DNA of 64,000 nt from Actinomucor elegans. Its lineage: Eukaryota; Mucoromycota; Mucoromycetes; Mucorales; Mucoraceae. Under the pieces are notes generated by a model. The model worked only from the letters and a program-made list of their open reading frames with translations. It did not search any database and was not told the origin of the DNA. Below are positions 10,681-24,130 of the stretch, in pieces. The first letter of the stretch is position 1. Every line of letters starts with the position of its first letter. Where the stretch lies: contig JAMSLZ010000019.1 of NCBI GenBank assembly GCA_026027325.1, positions 186,001 through 250,000 on the forward strand, given 5' to 3'. A program made the translations under genes and the position numbers.

Positions 10681-12743
10681 ATAGAGAGACTACCAGTCTT
10701 TGTGAACCAGTGGTGTATGAAGCTAATGATCTCTTCACGAAGCTGAATGCCGTTCATGACTAATTAAAGTCGATGAAGCCATTTTTTTTTTTTTTTTGCG
10801 CAGAAGAGTCTAGGGCACAGCTCATAATAGTTTTGGAAAAAAAAATGAAGCTTGATCTATAAATAAAAAGTGCACATTTTGTTCTTTATTTTTCCTGATT
10901 TTTCTCGAAGGTCAAAGTGCCATCTGGACCGGTTCAAGTAACACCTCATGGAATTCTGGTTCGATGTTCATCAACCAATCAAGTATCTTCTTCACATATG
11001 TGATATAGTAGGAGTGTAAAACCAGTCTTTACTGCTGGGGCTTGTTTACGTTTTTAGTTGCCATCATTTCAAATATTTTAAGCTTCTAATATACCCTCTA
11101 TAATGCGATCCCAGATCATTGGAAGATATTTTGTTAGTGAAAGATGAAAACACACATCTTGGCAATTCTATCCCTAGGTTGATACCATATTTTCTTAAGC
11201 CTATGTCATAGTTTCTTCAATATGTTTCATTTTCTCAAGAGTAAGACGTCGTAATTTTTCAAGCATGTTATACTTTCTCAAATCTACATTACATTTTTTT
11301 CCTTCAGCCTTGCCTGTGTTTTATTATATGATTAGAATATTATTTTCATACTGTTAACGAAATATGTGCATCTGACAAGCACATCGTATAATTAGGATAT
11401 AATAATACTATAATCGTATCTTTAGAATTGTCTTTCAATCATTTACTTTAATGTATCAACTTGATCAACAAAGCGTCTCTTGTTCTCTATTTTTCCTCGA
11501 AATAAAAAATGTATCTGGACTTATCATTGGTCTGCAAGAATCGATCTTTCAGACACCGTTTTAAATCCCTGTAACCAGCGTACATGAACATCTGGTAAAG
11601 CCCTATGCTGATGTACAATTATAAAGCCATCTTATTAAAAAAAAGTATTGTTTTATATTTTATCAAAAAATAAAATAAAAAAGAGTATATCTCGGCCTAC
11701 TCTTGCTCTAGAAAAAAAGTCAAGTAAATTTAACAAGACATTAGATATTATCGTTGCAAACTCCGCAATTTAGCATATACCAACCTATAATGCGTGTTTA
11801 TAATCACACACCATCATAAAGCTTAATTAATTGAGAAGGGTATGCTTTTCATAAGGTTTACAGAAAATAACATATCTGTTTTTAATAACGACCTGGAGAT
11901 AACAAGTAAATATTAAGTAGTAGTATATATATTTAATTACCGCAATCAATGATTTTTAGTGATCCCAATACATCGTCGACAGTAAAAAATGTTCTATGGT
12001 TCGTATTTAGTGTCAAAATAAGAGTTGAAAGCTAATATGAATAGTAGAGCTTTTATGTTTCAAAAAAGATACATACCATAGTATTTGTCAGGGGTGTTTT
12101 TTTGAAAGCATCATGAATGGATAATAGCTTGAAAGAGTTCTAGTTTACAATACTAATTTATCAGAATTCTATTCACTGCCCAAATACTAACCATGCACTA
12201 AAGGGTCACTCGTCATGATGTTATTCGATGTTTCAATTGTAGAAAATCGAAAAACCACTTGCTGCTAGATAAAGATTTTATTAGACTATATTGTAACTGT
12301 GGTAAAAAGAGATATACTGATGGGTAATCTAAAGAAGCAATTTTGTTTACGCATTTCTGTACACGATTATAAAGCTACTTCACATGGAATTGAAGCATAG
12401 TACAAGCTATTGGCAGTCGAGAAATTGTACAAGACACATCTAAACTAAAGGGCTCATTTATCCGGAATGTTTAGAAACAGTTTAGACATTTGGTTCTTTA
12501 TGACGACGCAATACTTCATAAATATTGTATATTATAAACTATACAGTTTCAAAGACCAAACCGTACATCTCTTTCTCAGCGCGTTTATCAAAGCCATAAA
12601 ACTATTTATACACAGTAAAAAACAAGTACAATGGTTCAACGACACATAGTACTGATATCATCTTGTCGTATTTTAGCATGAAACGGAGTTTTACAGTGGA
12701 GGGTAAATATTGCCATATGCAGTTAAACGCTACTCAGTTTACA

Positions 12744-12751
12744 TATATAAA
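12744..12751 (+). promoter_or_regulatory. TATA box of pyruvate decarboxylase
   Basis: TATATAAA lies 58 bases before the ATG, with a CT-rich leader between, as expected for a strongly expressed glycolytic/fermentative gene. Confidence 0.6.
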
Positions 12752-12808
12752 GAAAGACACTGTTCTTTTATTTACTTACTCTTTATTAACATACAAATCT
12801 CTCAAACC

Positions 12809-14556
12809 ATGCCTACTGTCACTATTGGCGACTATTTACTCAAACGTCTCAAGGAAATCAACATTGAAACAATCTTTGGTGTTCCTGGCGATTATAATAT
12901 GGTAAGTTGATAGTGTAAAACAAAGATACAGCACATTACTGACATTGCATAAAGGCTTTCTTGGATCTCATTGAAGATGACAAGGAGCTAGTATGGGGCA
13001 ACAATGCCAATGAACTCAACGCTGCCTACGCTGCTGATGGTTACGCTCGTATTCGCGGTGCTGGCGCTATTGTCACCACTTTTGGTGTTGGCGAACTTTC
13101 CGCTATTAATGGTATTGCCGGCTCGTACTCTGAGATGTTGCCTGTGATTCACATTGTTGGCACTCCTAATACTGCATCTCAAGATAGCCACGCTCTCTTG
13201 CATCATTCTCTTGGTAACGGCGATTTCCAAGTCTTTACCAATATGTCTACCATGATTACTATCGCTGCCACCCATTTGACCCACCATCATGCTATCCAAG
13301 AAATTGATCGGGTCATCAAAACTGCTTTTCGACGTAAGCGGCCCGGATATATTGGCTTCCCACTAGACTTGATGAAGAAGGAAGTTGAAATTCCTGAAGA
13401 GTGGATGCAGCCACTGGACCATAGCCATCCCAAGAACCCAACTGACAAACAAGAGGCTGCCTTGCAAGGAATCTTGGAAGCACTTGAAAATTCTAAGCGT
13501 CCTGCAATTGTTGTGGATGGCTGTATTCTTCGCCAAAAGCTCGAAAAAGAAGTAAACGATTTTGTGCGCGTGTCTGGATACCCCACATTTACAGCACCTA
13601 TGGGTAAGGGAGCTATTGATGAAAGCTTAAAGAATTTCCGAGGTTGTTATAGTGGTAATGTTACATTGGAGGGCATTAAAAAGGAGATTGAGCAAGCTGA
13701 CTTGTTGATTGAGCTTGGTTCAGTCAAATCCGACTTCAATACTGGTAATTTCACTTATGGTTTGGAGAAAAAGAAAACAATTGCTTTGCACAGCTTTGGT
13801 ACTAGTATCTATCATGCAGAGTATCCTGACGTAGGTATGGCTGAGCTCTTGCCTCTCTTGACCTCCAAATTACCCAAGTTGAATCTCCAATGGGATTTAG
13901 GCGAACGCGCCAAGCCTGACCCTATCGATGAAGGTACTCAAGAAATTACGCATAATTATCTTTGGAACAAAGTGCCCCAATACATGTCACCTAATAGTAC
14001 TATCATATCTGATACTGGCACTTCTCTATTTGGTGTTTTCACTATGGATGGACCTAAGGATACGAAATTTATCAGTCAAATACTTTGGGGAGCGATTGGT
14101 TATTCTGTTGGATCTGCATTAGGCGCTGCTATGGCTGACCGTAAACGCCAAACATATCTCTTTGTAGGCGATGGCTCTTTTCAAATGACTGCACAGGAAG
14201 TTTCGGTCATGATTCGCCATGGATTAACTCCAGTCATTTTCTTGTTGAATAACAGTGGATATCTTATTGAGAAAATGATTCATGGTCTTCATCGCTCTTA
14301 CAATAACTATCAAATGTGGGATTACAGCAAGACGCTAGAATATTTTGGTGGGCATTTGGAACAAAATAGATTGGATGGCAGGAAGCCTTCTCCCATTGGT
14401 GTTGAAGCTAAAGTCACTACTCGCAAAGAATTTGAGGATGCTATGGCTAAAGTTAATCAGCAGCCGGGAAAAATTCATTTCTTAGAAGTTGTGATGCCTC
14501 GATTCGATGCTCCTCGTGAACTTGTTTTAATGACCGAATCTTCTGAAAATCGCTAA
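12809..14556 (+). CDS. pdc: Pyruvate decarboxylase
   Basis: Exons 12809-12901 and 12955-14556, split by a 53-base intron, give 564 residues, the usual length. It is a thiamine diphosphate enzyme that converts pyruvate to acetaldehyde and CO2 in alcoholic fermentation in the cytosol. Visible hallmarks are GVPGDYNM at the N-terminus, the catalytic Glu in NNANELNAAYAADGYAR, the paired His in SHALLHHSLGNGDF, and the ThDP/Mg motif beginning VGDGSFQMTAQE and ending LLNNSGYLIE. The last reads NNSGYLIE where yeast enzymes have NNDGYTIE, so the Asp is a Ser here, while the final Glu is kept. The start is certain from the conserved MPTVTIGDYLLKRL opening. Codon use is C-rich and regular, which suggests high expression. 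Confidence 0.97.
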
Positions 14557-15753
14557 ATAGGATAATTTCTTGCTTACTTATCGCTTTACTGCATGTAGTC
14601 ATTTCTCATTATTCATTATTACCTTTCAAAACAAAATAAAAGCAATGTACCATTACAGTATAGATAGTTGGTTCTTTTTAATGGACAGATAGTTGAGTGA
14701 GGGTTTTTCTGTATTTGACCGACATTGTCCAAATAATATTGCATTTGCATCCCAGTCAACTTTTATCGTTTTTGGTTTTCATACTGGTAATAATAAAACA
14801 ACTTCGAACCAGACGAAACAAATATCTAATCACTTTAAACAAATCTATACCTTATATGTTTGTAAAGGTAAAAAAAAAAAAAAAAAAAAAAAAAGGTAAA
14901 CTTACGTATTCTCAATGAAATACTCCATATAAAATTCTACAAAAAAAAAAAAAGGAACTGTGAATACCTTGAATTTTTCTGAAACGAGCCATTTCTGACT
15001 CTTTTAACTTTTCTACATTTCTTGAATAATTCCGGTTTATTGCTCGTTTGATGACTAATACATCTATTAGAACTATTATTTCTCTAAATTTCAATCGGTT
15101 CATTGTGCTTTAGAGATTGGTTGTAAAATTCATTTTACATAATTTATATAGAATCAATAGATTCTTCAAATGATTTTCAGTTTAATTTCACATGTGAACA
15201 CTCGATCTTGTTCAGAAAAAGCTACTGCGACCATTAGAATGTTATCCATTTTCGCAGATAAAAATGAAAGACAATTGGGTTAACGATTCACTTTATCAAT
15301 AATAACATTCTTTTAAGTATGCTTCTTTAATTTTGAGATATTTATAAATAAAGTGTGAAAGGTAGTACATTTCTGAAATAAAAAGGAACCAATGGCCCAA
15401 GAGAGTGCATAATACGTTTCTATAATCAACTCGTTTGAAAAGCAATTTCGCCCTTCTAAGTTTGATTAATTATGCTCGACGGTGCTATGTGTACACAGTC
15501 TAAATGCATAACGAAACGTGCATTAGTGTCTAAACTTGCCCAGTCAACGTAAATTCCTCTATCGTTTGGAAACATATTCTAACGAGAATGTATTTACGCA
15601 TATCTAGGGCAGCAACGCATTTGATTTATTGCATCAAGGACTAATAGAACTATAAACTATTGACGTATTTTACAAGGTGAAACTAATATTCATATAGGAA
15701 TGAGACGCGATAGAATGCATCTAACCAAGAAGAGAGACTACGATAGAACAGAA
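14557..15753. other. Intergenic with poly(A) tracts
   Basis: This holds a run of about 25 A (14870-14894), a second of 13 A near 14940, and one inverted copy of the dispersed repeat (about 15150-15235). No gene is supported; the flanking genes converge here. Confidence 0.55.
15150..15235 (-). repeat. Dispersed repeat, single inverted copy
   Basis: The reverse complement contains TTCTGAACAAGATCGAG, CATGTGAAATTAAACTG and then GAAGAATCTATTGATTC, in the same order as the blocks at 3.2-3.6 kb. Confidence 0.5.
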
Positions 15754-17651
15754 CTACAATTTTCTTCCCCACACAGGAGTCCATCTTGAAAAGAATCCAC
15801 TGGTTTTCTGATGTTGATGTAGAGATGGAGAAATTTCATCTGATGAATCAGCTTCGTCTGGACTGCTAGCTGGATTACTAATGCCTCGTTTAGCAAATTG
15901 AGTCCTCAGATGATCAAGACTTTTACGACTGTTATCAAAGGAATGCCGTCCATTGTTGTATTTAGAAAAGCCAACAGTACTAAACCATCTCTTTTTTGCT
16001 TCTGCGGCAGTATGAATCACTTCTTGACTTGCTGAATGAGGTCTTTCTTGCCTTTCTTGCCGTAGAATGCGGCGACGTATCATATCAGTGTCTGATTCAT
16101 TATCAAGCATGAGAGAAGAGCGAGGCAATGGTTCACTATTGTATGCCTTCTCTTCTGATTCTTCTACATCCTCGTCATCGTCTTCTCCATCATATGATTC
16201 TTCTTCAAATATGGAAGAGGGCGATAGAGATTCGCTCGTTGATAGTGATACTGCACTACTAGCAGCCATGGCGTTTTTTAATGCTGTAGTACGCAGCTGC
16301 TGACCGCTGAATCCTGAATCTGCCAAGTCATTGCATTTACCAGGATCCTGTGATAATTGTATATTGTCATCAATTACTATTGCTGTGGCTGTTGAATGAG
16401 GCCCTGCAGAAAGCCGGCGATGGTATATTGACTCATCACCCGATCGCTTAGCAAACCCTTGTAAAGGTTTCTCCACATCTCTGTTTTTGTTGGAACCTAC
16501 ATTGAATGCGCGTCTCTCCAGAGACAAAAGATAATTTTCATCATCATATGGATTCACCACACCATGTCCATACCAATCTCGCTGAAGTTGATCACTGGCC
16601 AAAAACGCCCAATCGTCTGTTGGATAGCAAACACTGATATGAGGCAAGCTAGAATAAGCCATGGCTGAAGAATCATCAGAAGATCGAGGTGATCGACATG
16701 AATTACTGTTACGGTACGGTCTTTTAATAAGATCCGTCGAAGACCGCGGTGAGACTGGACATGAATGGACCGGATACAGTTCATCGAGCGATGGTCTGTG
16801 CGCCAAGGAAAAGCTCCGCCTGGAAACAGGTGTTACTTCAAGCGAGTTCTTGGTTGAAGAAGATGAAGTCTTGGTCATAATATTTGGTATTGGAAAGGGC
16901 TGGTGGTCTTCAAAGATAGAAGGCAGGCTTGGCCTTCGCATTCTCAGTTCTTTATCTGAACCAGTACGATTATGCGTCAACAGAGTACCATCAACCGATT
17001 TGCGAATTTTGCTCTTACTCTCTTCCATGATACATGAAGATGCTCGTGTCTTTTGGCGCTTTGATTTTTGCTTCTCTTTAGCTTGTTTTAATATTTTTAC
17101 TATCTCAGATTCATGCTTCGCTCGTGCAACGTCCAGAGGAGTTGAACCGTATTTGTCTTTGACGTCTACACGGGCTCCGTTTCGAATTAATAAGTCAACT
17201 ACTTTGACACAGCCATTAGCACAACCAACATGAAGTGCAGTAGAGCCTGTAGCCCCGGGAACAGCTTGAGTTTTATCAACACTTCGTTTCTTTGACCACC
17301 TTATCAAACTCGTTAATTTCAAGTCATTTACGCGTATATATATATATTATAGACCATACTTTTGTGAATTCACGTCAGCACCTCTATCAATTAAATATTG
17401 TACTGCAGCAAGATTATTATCGTTGATACAAGCAAGTTGTAACGGTACAAAGCCGTTTACTGCCGAGTCAATCGGTACACCATGGTCTAAAGCGAATTTT
17501 ATAAGCCCTATCTCGAGATATAATTGATATATAGTATAGAGGCTTTTTGGTACAGATAATTACCAACGTTTCCAGTCATAGCAGCCCAGTGAAGCCCCAG
17601 AAAAGTATCCTTTAACTTTTCTTTCTTGAGATCTGGGGAATTAGGAAGCAT
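15754..17651 (-). CDS. Ankyrin-repeat protein with Ser-rich tail (593 aa)
   Basis: Exons 17564-17651, 17360-17507 and 15754-17299 join to 594 codons. Residues about 18-150 hold four ankyrin-like repeats: LGLHWAAMTGNVGLIKFAL, VPLQLACINDNNLAAVQYL, STALHVGCANGCVKVVDLL and STPLDVARAKHESEIVKIL. The rest is long, Ser/Pro/Arg-rich and probably disordered, with an acidic patch (EEESYDGEDDDED) and a basic-aromatic end (FFSRWTPVWGRKL). It should act as a protein-binding adaptor; the partner is unknown. Two repeats are broken by introns, so the 5' exons are needed to see the full ankyrin stack. The first ATG gives an immediate repeat and is preceded by A-rich sequence. Confidence 0.85.
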
Positions 17652-17906
17652 TTCGAAATTTCGAAAAAAGATAAAGAAGAAACAAAAACCTCACACACAC
17701 AAACTCTTTTTTTTTCTGTTGCTTACTGCACTACTCTGTTTACGGAAATATGTGAGAAATCTTTTTTTTTTTTTTTTTTAATGATGATAAAAGCTTATTA
17801 GATGATGAATGTGTAGTAAGTAAGGGAAATGTAGTTGTGTGCGCATTGAGGAGAGTGTATTTATTTTATGTGTAATTGGTTTACATGAAGTGTTTATATA
17901 TATAAA

Positions 17907-20900
17907 TTAAAGGCGACCTTGTAAGATGTATTCGATGCTAGTGTTGATGTACTCTTTCTTTGGAGTCATATCAAATCCAAAGAACGCGCTCAATTGCTCT
18001 CGCACTATTATAGTGAGAGGTTAGTATAATTTTAAGTAGTTTTTTGCTATATATCTAGTTACCTTGTTTCTTGGTTATGCTCATCAGGTTGGCTGTTTGG
18101 AGGATATTTCGAATTTCGGACAAAAGCTCTTCATCTGTTGGGAAACCAGGTGGCGTCATTGGCTGCAAACCACCTTGAGATAAAGGAATAGAGAACTGAC
18201 TCATAGGACGCATGGGCATTTCGTATTCGCTTTGATTACCAGCCATCAGAGGCCCACCCATCATAGACTGGTTACTACCCATCATACCACTAGAGCGATC
18301 ATACATCATACTGCCTCTATCTTGTTGTCCCATCATAAAACTACTATTACCACCCATCATGGGTGTGATGTGACCACTGGCTGCGTAATCAGGACCGAAA
18401 CTATGTACTGACATGGCTTGTGAAGCACGAGGCATAGGCGGCGTCATCATGAAGTCTTGTGTGGCTGCTCCTCCATATTCAGAGCCTGGGCCGATAACTG
18501 AACCAGCAAAGCCCATAGGACTATGGGATCGATTACCACCGCGTTTTTCATATCCAGAGACATTAGTATCACGATAATAATCGTATTCTCCGCCTGCCTG
18601 ACTTCCACCGTATTGAGAACGATTATCATACATGCCGGATGGAGCGCGAGAACCGCGAGTTTGATAGCTTCTATAGGTATTGCCTGTGACACCAGTTTCT
18701 TTACTTCCTGTAGAGCCCATTTCCCAAAGCTCTTGTTCATAGACACTCCATTTCTTGAGAGGAATCATTTTTTCATCAAACTTTTCGTCATCAGCAACGA
18801 TAATTTTCTTTTGCTTCTTGTCTCCGACAACAACACGGGTATTACCCCAAGAGAAATCATCAAAATGCCAGAAGGAATAAATGGGCAAGAAGAATGAAAA
18901 GACAGGAATAGCAAGGATATAGAAAATCATCCATCCAATGTGCTGCCATTGGCGTTTAAGAATAAACAAGATGGCTTGAAGACCATATATACCAGCCAAC
19001 ATAGCAAGAGCCAGAATAGGAATGGGTCCAGACTTACTGACGATCACATAGATAAGATAAACCAAGTAAATAACAGAAACAGGGAGTGTCAAGGTACCAA
19101 TTAAATCAATCAAAACTACGAAACGCATAGAGAAACAGCAGAAACCACAAAGATCAGGTAGTAAAACTACCTCAAACAGGTTATGAATAGTAGAGTTAAT
19201 CCAACGACGACGTTGAGAGAGTAGAATCTGCCAGCGATCGGGCGCGACAGTCTTACATTGAGCATGCGCGGTAAACTTCATCTTATATTGAGGAAAGTGC
19301 TTCATCATCAAGGTAGTTAGGTAACGATCTTCACCAAGATGCAACAAATTCTTTTTGTGTAAGGTATCGACATGATTATCAGAATAATCGTAGATGACTT
19401 TGGGAGAAATGATCAAAGGCTCATTCTTGACAGGAGTACGAATACGGTACATACAGAAGCAACCAGGAAGACAAGTGACAGAACCAAACAGAGACTCGAA
19501 AGCCTTGGCCAAATGATGAGAAATATAGTATTCATACACCTGAATCATGGTAGTCCAAGAGCGATCTTCATTCACTAGCTTGGTTTCACCGCAAAGACCA
19601 ATAATACGGCCATCGTGAAGCATTCGAGAGATCATATGATTAAGAGCATCAGACATAACCTCAGTATCAGAATCCACCATAAGGATGTATTCGTAAAACG
19701 AAGGATTTACTCCAATAACGTTCTTGATTTGATGGTACATTTCAAGTTCAAGGGGCGTCATTTCACTGTCAAAGTGCACCTTATTCAAAAAGTTCATACA
19801 GATCATTTGAGAATCACGTTTGCCTCTGTTACCTGGCTTGGCGCGTTCAGAAGCTTTACCGACTTTAACAACGACAATATAGGGCACGACATGACCTTCG
19901 CACTCATAGAGACCAGAGTAGACTTTACCGTAGTTCAATTGCTTGGAGCCTTCACCAATAGACTTGAACATTAAAGGCTCAGGATCATTCTTGGTATCAT
20001 AACCGAGGACATCAAGTACAATACGAGGTGTAGGACGGTCATTACCACTACCCATAATCATGCCATCAGCAATGATATAGAGTAGCTTACGCTTATCATC
20101 ATAATTCATCACAGTGAGCGAGTCAATAGTCTTTTTAAGTGATTCCTCGTCTTCTGTATAACAAGGTACTTGACAGATGACAAATTTATCATGGTCCTCA
20201 GGCGTAGGGGCGCCACCAAACTGGAGAGCAGCCAAAAACTTGACAAAGATAACGGCACACATCAACACAGCCGCACCCAAGAGCATATAGTTGGTAAACA
20301 TACACCTAGCAGATTCGCGTTCGTCTACATCACCAATGTAAAAGAAATTATCTAGACAGTTCATGTTGATTGCTTGTTCTTCAGGGGACATTGAGCCACG
20401 GTACTGATTCCATTTATCAGTGGCATCCGTACCACTGAATTTGCTAAAGATTTCTTCAACAGTAGGATGCAAGAAGTGATAGTCGGTAGCAGTTGAACCA
20501 GAGTCAAAAATCTTAGTAGTAGCCATATAATCATTGATATCGTAGACTCTACCGTTAATAGCAAGAGCTAGACGGCTCCAACTTTGGTAATCATCATGCA
20601 ATTGAGAAATAGGAACAACCACCTGACCTTTTTTGTAAAGGCTCATGGTAGGTAAGAAATAGTTCCAATACCAACGAGGATCTTCCATTTTAGCCAAAGT
20701 AGGTACAGTGCGCTGATCACCGGAGTTATGAACAAAGTTGGATAAGACAATGGTGTTGTTGGGAATAATCTTGATGACTGGAGAAGTAACAAGGCCTTGG
20801 CAAGCCATAGTAAGAGGAGGAGGAATAGAATAAGAAACATCAAGACCAGCAACCTCAGCCATCAAGTCTGAAGTAGCAATATAAGGCGAAGAACCGTGCT

Positions 20901-23900
20901 GACTTCTAGCAAAATTGGTAATATCATAGACTTCGCCACGTACGCTGACAAACATATCATCAGGAGTACTATGTGCTTGAACATTTGCATTGGAATACAT
21001 GTTACGAGTACCAGGGCAGATAACTTCACCAAGACCAACAATGACAAAGATAGTGATAGCAGAGAAGAAGAAGATGATAATACAGAGAGTCACCTTTTCA
21101 CGCCAAGCCATTTGAACGTCTTCACGCTTCATTTTGCCAAACCAACGCAAGAAAGGTGATGGGATCCACCAGGTCATAAGCCAGACAAAACGAATCCACC
21201 AGATACGAACTGCAGTAATTGGCATTTCTTCTACAGACTCATGCTGGGGAGTATGATAATCTTCTACCATTTTACTCATATCCATGTTGGGGCCAAATCT
21301 ATACAGTTGCGTTAGTAAAGATACAAATGTCTCATAACATGGCTGCTTACCCGTCGGATAATCCTTTCATTCCCCATTCTGATTCTTCACCCCATTGACT
21401 TCCTTCCATGTCACGCTTCATGCCGTCCTCACTGTCCATATAGCTTGCTCCATCTTCAAATCCTCGAGCATGGCCGAGATTATCATCCATATAGCCACCA
21501 CCAATGGGTAATAGGCGATCTTGACTATCTTGATAGTAGCCTGAAACAGGTGCGCCGCCCGTTAACATGCCAGGATGCGCACCAGGTCCTTGATTCATGA
21601 GTTCTTGCTTGCTATCAACACCCTTGGCACGATCACGCTCTTCTTTTTCAGCAGCACGTAAGCCATCTTCGAGTTCTTTCCAAGTATCATAAGCAATCCA
21701 GATCATATCATGCCCTATAAAGGCTTGGGGCTCTATCCAGTTCAAGATAGCGCGTACATCTTGTACTTGATCTCGTTCTGGTTTTGATTGGTCGATTTGT
21801 AACGAAGTTACTAAACTCTCATATCGCACCAAGAACTCAGAAAACGTATAATAGTTGGCATAGTCAACAGAGCATCTGTTGATGAAGTCGGGTAATGAAA
21901 AAGCGCGCACTTGAGCCTTGACACGCTTGGGATCAAACACGTCTGGGGATTGGGTATCGTTCGGTCTAATATGAATAATGTTATAAATACGGGTATCAGC
22001 CATGGTATAAAATAGATCACGCAGGGTCATATAGAGCTGGTCCATGACAGTGGTTACATGCATATTTTGATATGCATCTTCAGCATCTTTGATGAACTTT
22101 TGCTTGCGAATTTCATCAGCATCAGGCTCAGAGCCTTCTGGAATAGGAATATTACTTGCATCAGCGGCATTATTGCGACGCTTGTTGGGTCGTTTCATAG
22201 AAGGGGCTCGTGTAGGTTTACTGGTCAACTGTGCCTTAACAATAGTACGGTCATCTTTAGGATGAGACTCAGTAGCCATCGCTGAGCTTTCAAATAAATT
22301 GGACACAAAAGAATTGGTACTATTATCGCGCAATAGGCTGACAAAGTCGGGAGAAAGATCGTCGAGGTTCTTTTCCAAAAATGAATCGACTGTGTAATGT
22401 ACGGAACCCGAGAAATGGTTAATGCCGAATGAGTAGGCATGTCCTGATTTGGCAAAAGACGAATGGGAACCGTAAGAGCGCTGTACGTTAGCCAGAAAGT
22501 TTGCATTAGTTGCATCAGTAGCACCTGTTTGATATCTGGCACAATCTCGGTCCATGGCCCCCACAATACCGCCTAGACCAAGGGCAGCTGACTTGTTGAC
22601 ATTTTTTTCGCGTGTATGATCTTGTTCTTTGCCAACCAACAATTCAAGGCAGGAAGAACTGTCCATTGTAGTCATCTTGGGAAGAGAAATACCATCGCGT
22701 ACCATAACCGCATTTAATCCTTCAGTATCATTAAAGCGTTGATCGATAATAAACTGATGCACGCGCTCATTGGCAAAGTTAGCACAGAATTCCTCGAAAC
22801 CATTAGACTTGAAGTTTTGGAAACCGAATTGGTCTAAAATACCAACAAAGTTAGCAGGTTCACCGTCATTATAACAGATCTTGGTGTTTAGTGATTCGAC
22901 TATCCACAGAAATAAGACATGATATAAGGCTCGTGCAAGAGCATCTCTTTGTTCAGAAGCACCCTGAGTGTTCAAGAACATTGTACATAGTTCTTTGCGG
23001 ATCAGTCTTAGCTTATAAGTTAATGATTGTTCTAATTTAGTCGGTGATACACCCAACATCAGGGCAACTACTTCAAGTACATCGTTATTGCGAATACAGC
23101 AGGCTTCTTGTGCTTGATTGCCAGCGTCGTGATCGTCTTGGAACTGAAGGTTACCAATATGTAGAATGGTAGCCAATAGCTGAAAGATCTGGGTAACAGT
23201 TTTCGCCTTGAAGCCGCATACTTTAAGAGAACTTTTAAGATCTGCAAAGGCAATTTCATCATTGATCTCGGGGACTTTAATAGTTTTAGATTGGCTGAGG
23301 TAGTTGAATGATTCGGGAGGAAAGTTGATGTGTAGTGCGATCTGTTCTTCAGGGCTTGTGCCAGCCAATAGTGAATAAAAGACATTAAATGATCGCTCAT
23401 CTTTAGGTACTGATGTTACTCTTGATTTATCAAACGCATAAGTCAAGGTCTTTGCACCAAGGATACGGCCTCTTTCAGAAAATTGAAGCTCTTGAAACAT
23501 GCCATACTTTGAGGCTGAAGTATTTTGAGTAGTTTTTGTATGGCCAAATGCTTCAAGAATGACTAGCGAGTTCTGGATTTGCTGCTGAAGTTTCGTCTCT
23601 TTTTTCGAGTGAGTTGATAATAAAAGGATTTGATTCAAAATATGAGATCGAGTTGTACTCTTGCCTGAACCAGTGATACCACTATTAAGAATATATATTA
23701 ATTAATATACCCAATAACTTAGTTGCCCTTAGAAATTCGCCCTGTAACTCCCCCTTCGCGCTTCCAGGTAGAACCAGACCAATTCCTAAACCCCGACCTA
23801 CCTTAAGACGATACTCTGATCTTCACCCGTTCTACGCATATGGAAGTAAACCCTCGCAGCTAGATCATAAACATGGGGTTGCATAAACGATTTATTATCA

Positions 23901-24130
23901 GCAATGTTTCTATAGCCAATGTCAGCATAAGATCGAAGAGTTGCGTCGTTTAATATCTCCAAAGATTGATATGGATTTACAACGATCAGGTTTGAATGCC
24001 CAGCACGAGTATAAGGCTGGTTACGTTTAAATCTACTTGATAGTAGATTTGAAATACTATCTTCAGATGGAATTTGGCCTGTAGCAGGATTCAACAGACA
24101 CGTTAAATCGATACGTGAATCGTCCTGCAT
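17907..24130 (-). CDS. Chitin synthase with N-terminal myosin-like motor (class V/VII type, 1997 aa)
   Basis: Exons 23802-24130, 21351-23681, 18063-21298 and 17907-18004 join to 1998 codons. The enzyme polymerises UDP-GlcNAc into chitin at the plasma membrane of growing tips. Order of domains: myosin-like motor (about 1-720) with P-loop GITGSGKST at 111-119, degenerate switch I (NTSASKYGMF) and switch II (LDQFGFQNF); membrane segments around 930-960; a cytochrome b5-like stretch (VRGEVYDITNFA); the chitin synthase core with VDSDTEV, GEDRYLTTLM and QRRRW at about 1582-1586; membrane helices; a Gly/Ser/Met-rich linker; and a DEK-C-like end (DEELLSEIRNIL to YILQGRL). Intron 1 (120 bases, longest in this gene) interrupts the P-loop. 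A 52-base intron at 21299-21350 joins what look like two separate frames. The ATG is at 24130; the codon two upstream is TTG. Confidence 0.95.

Larger units (their letters stand above)
9240..12808. other. Gene-poor region, 3.5 kb
   Basis: AT-rich with no supportable gene. It contains inverted copies of the dispersed repeat (10370-10680), a (T)n run near 10783-10797, and a possible relic of a Cys-rich coding stretch near 12212-12327. The final 70 bases are the pdc promoter. Confidence 0.55.

Noticed and set aside
16661..17233. 190-codon plus-strand frame
   Set aside because: Antisense to the ankyrin gene; no domain.
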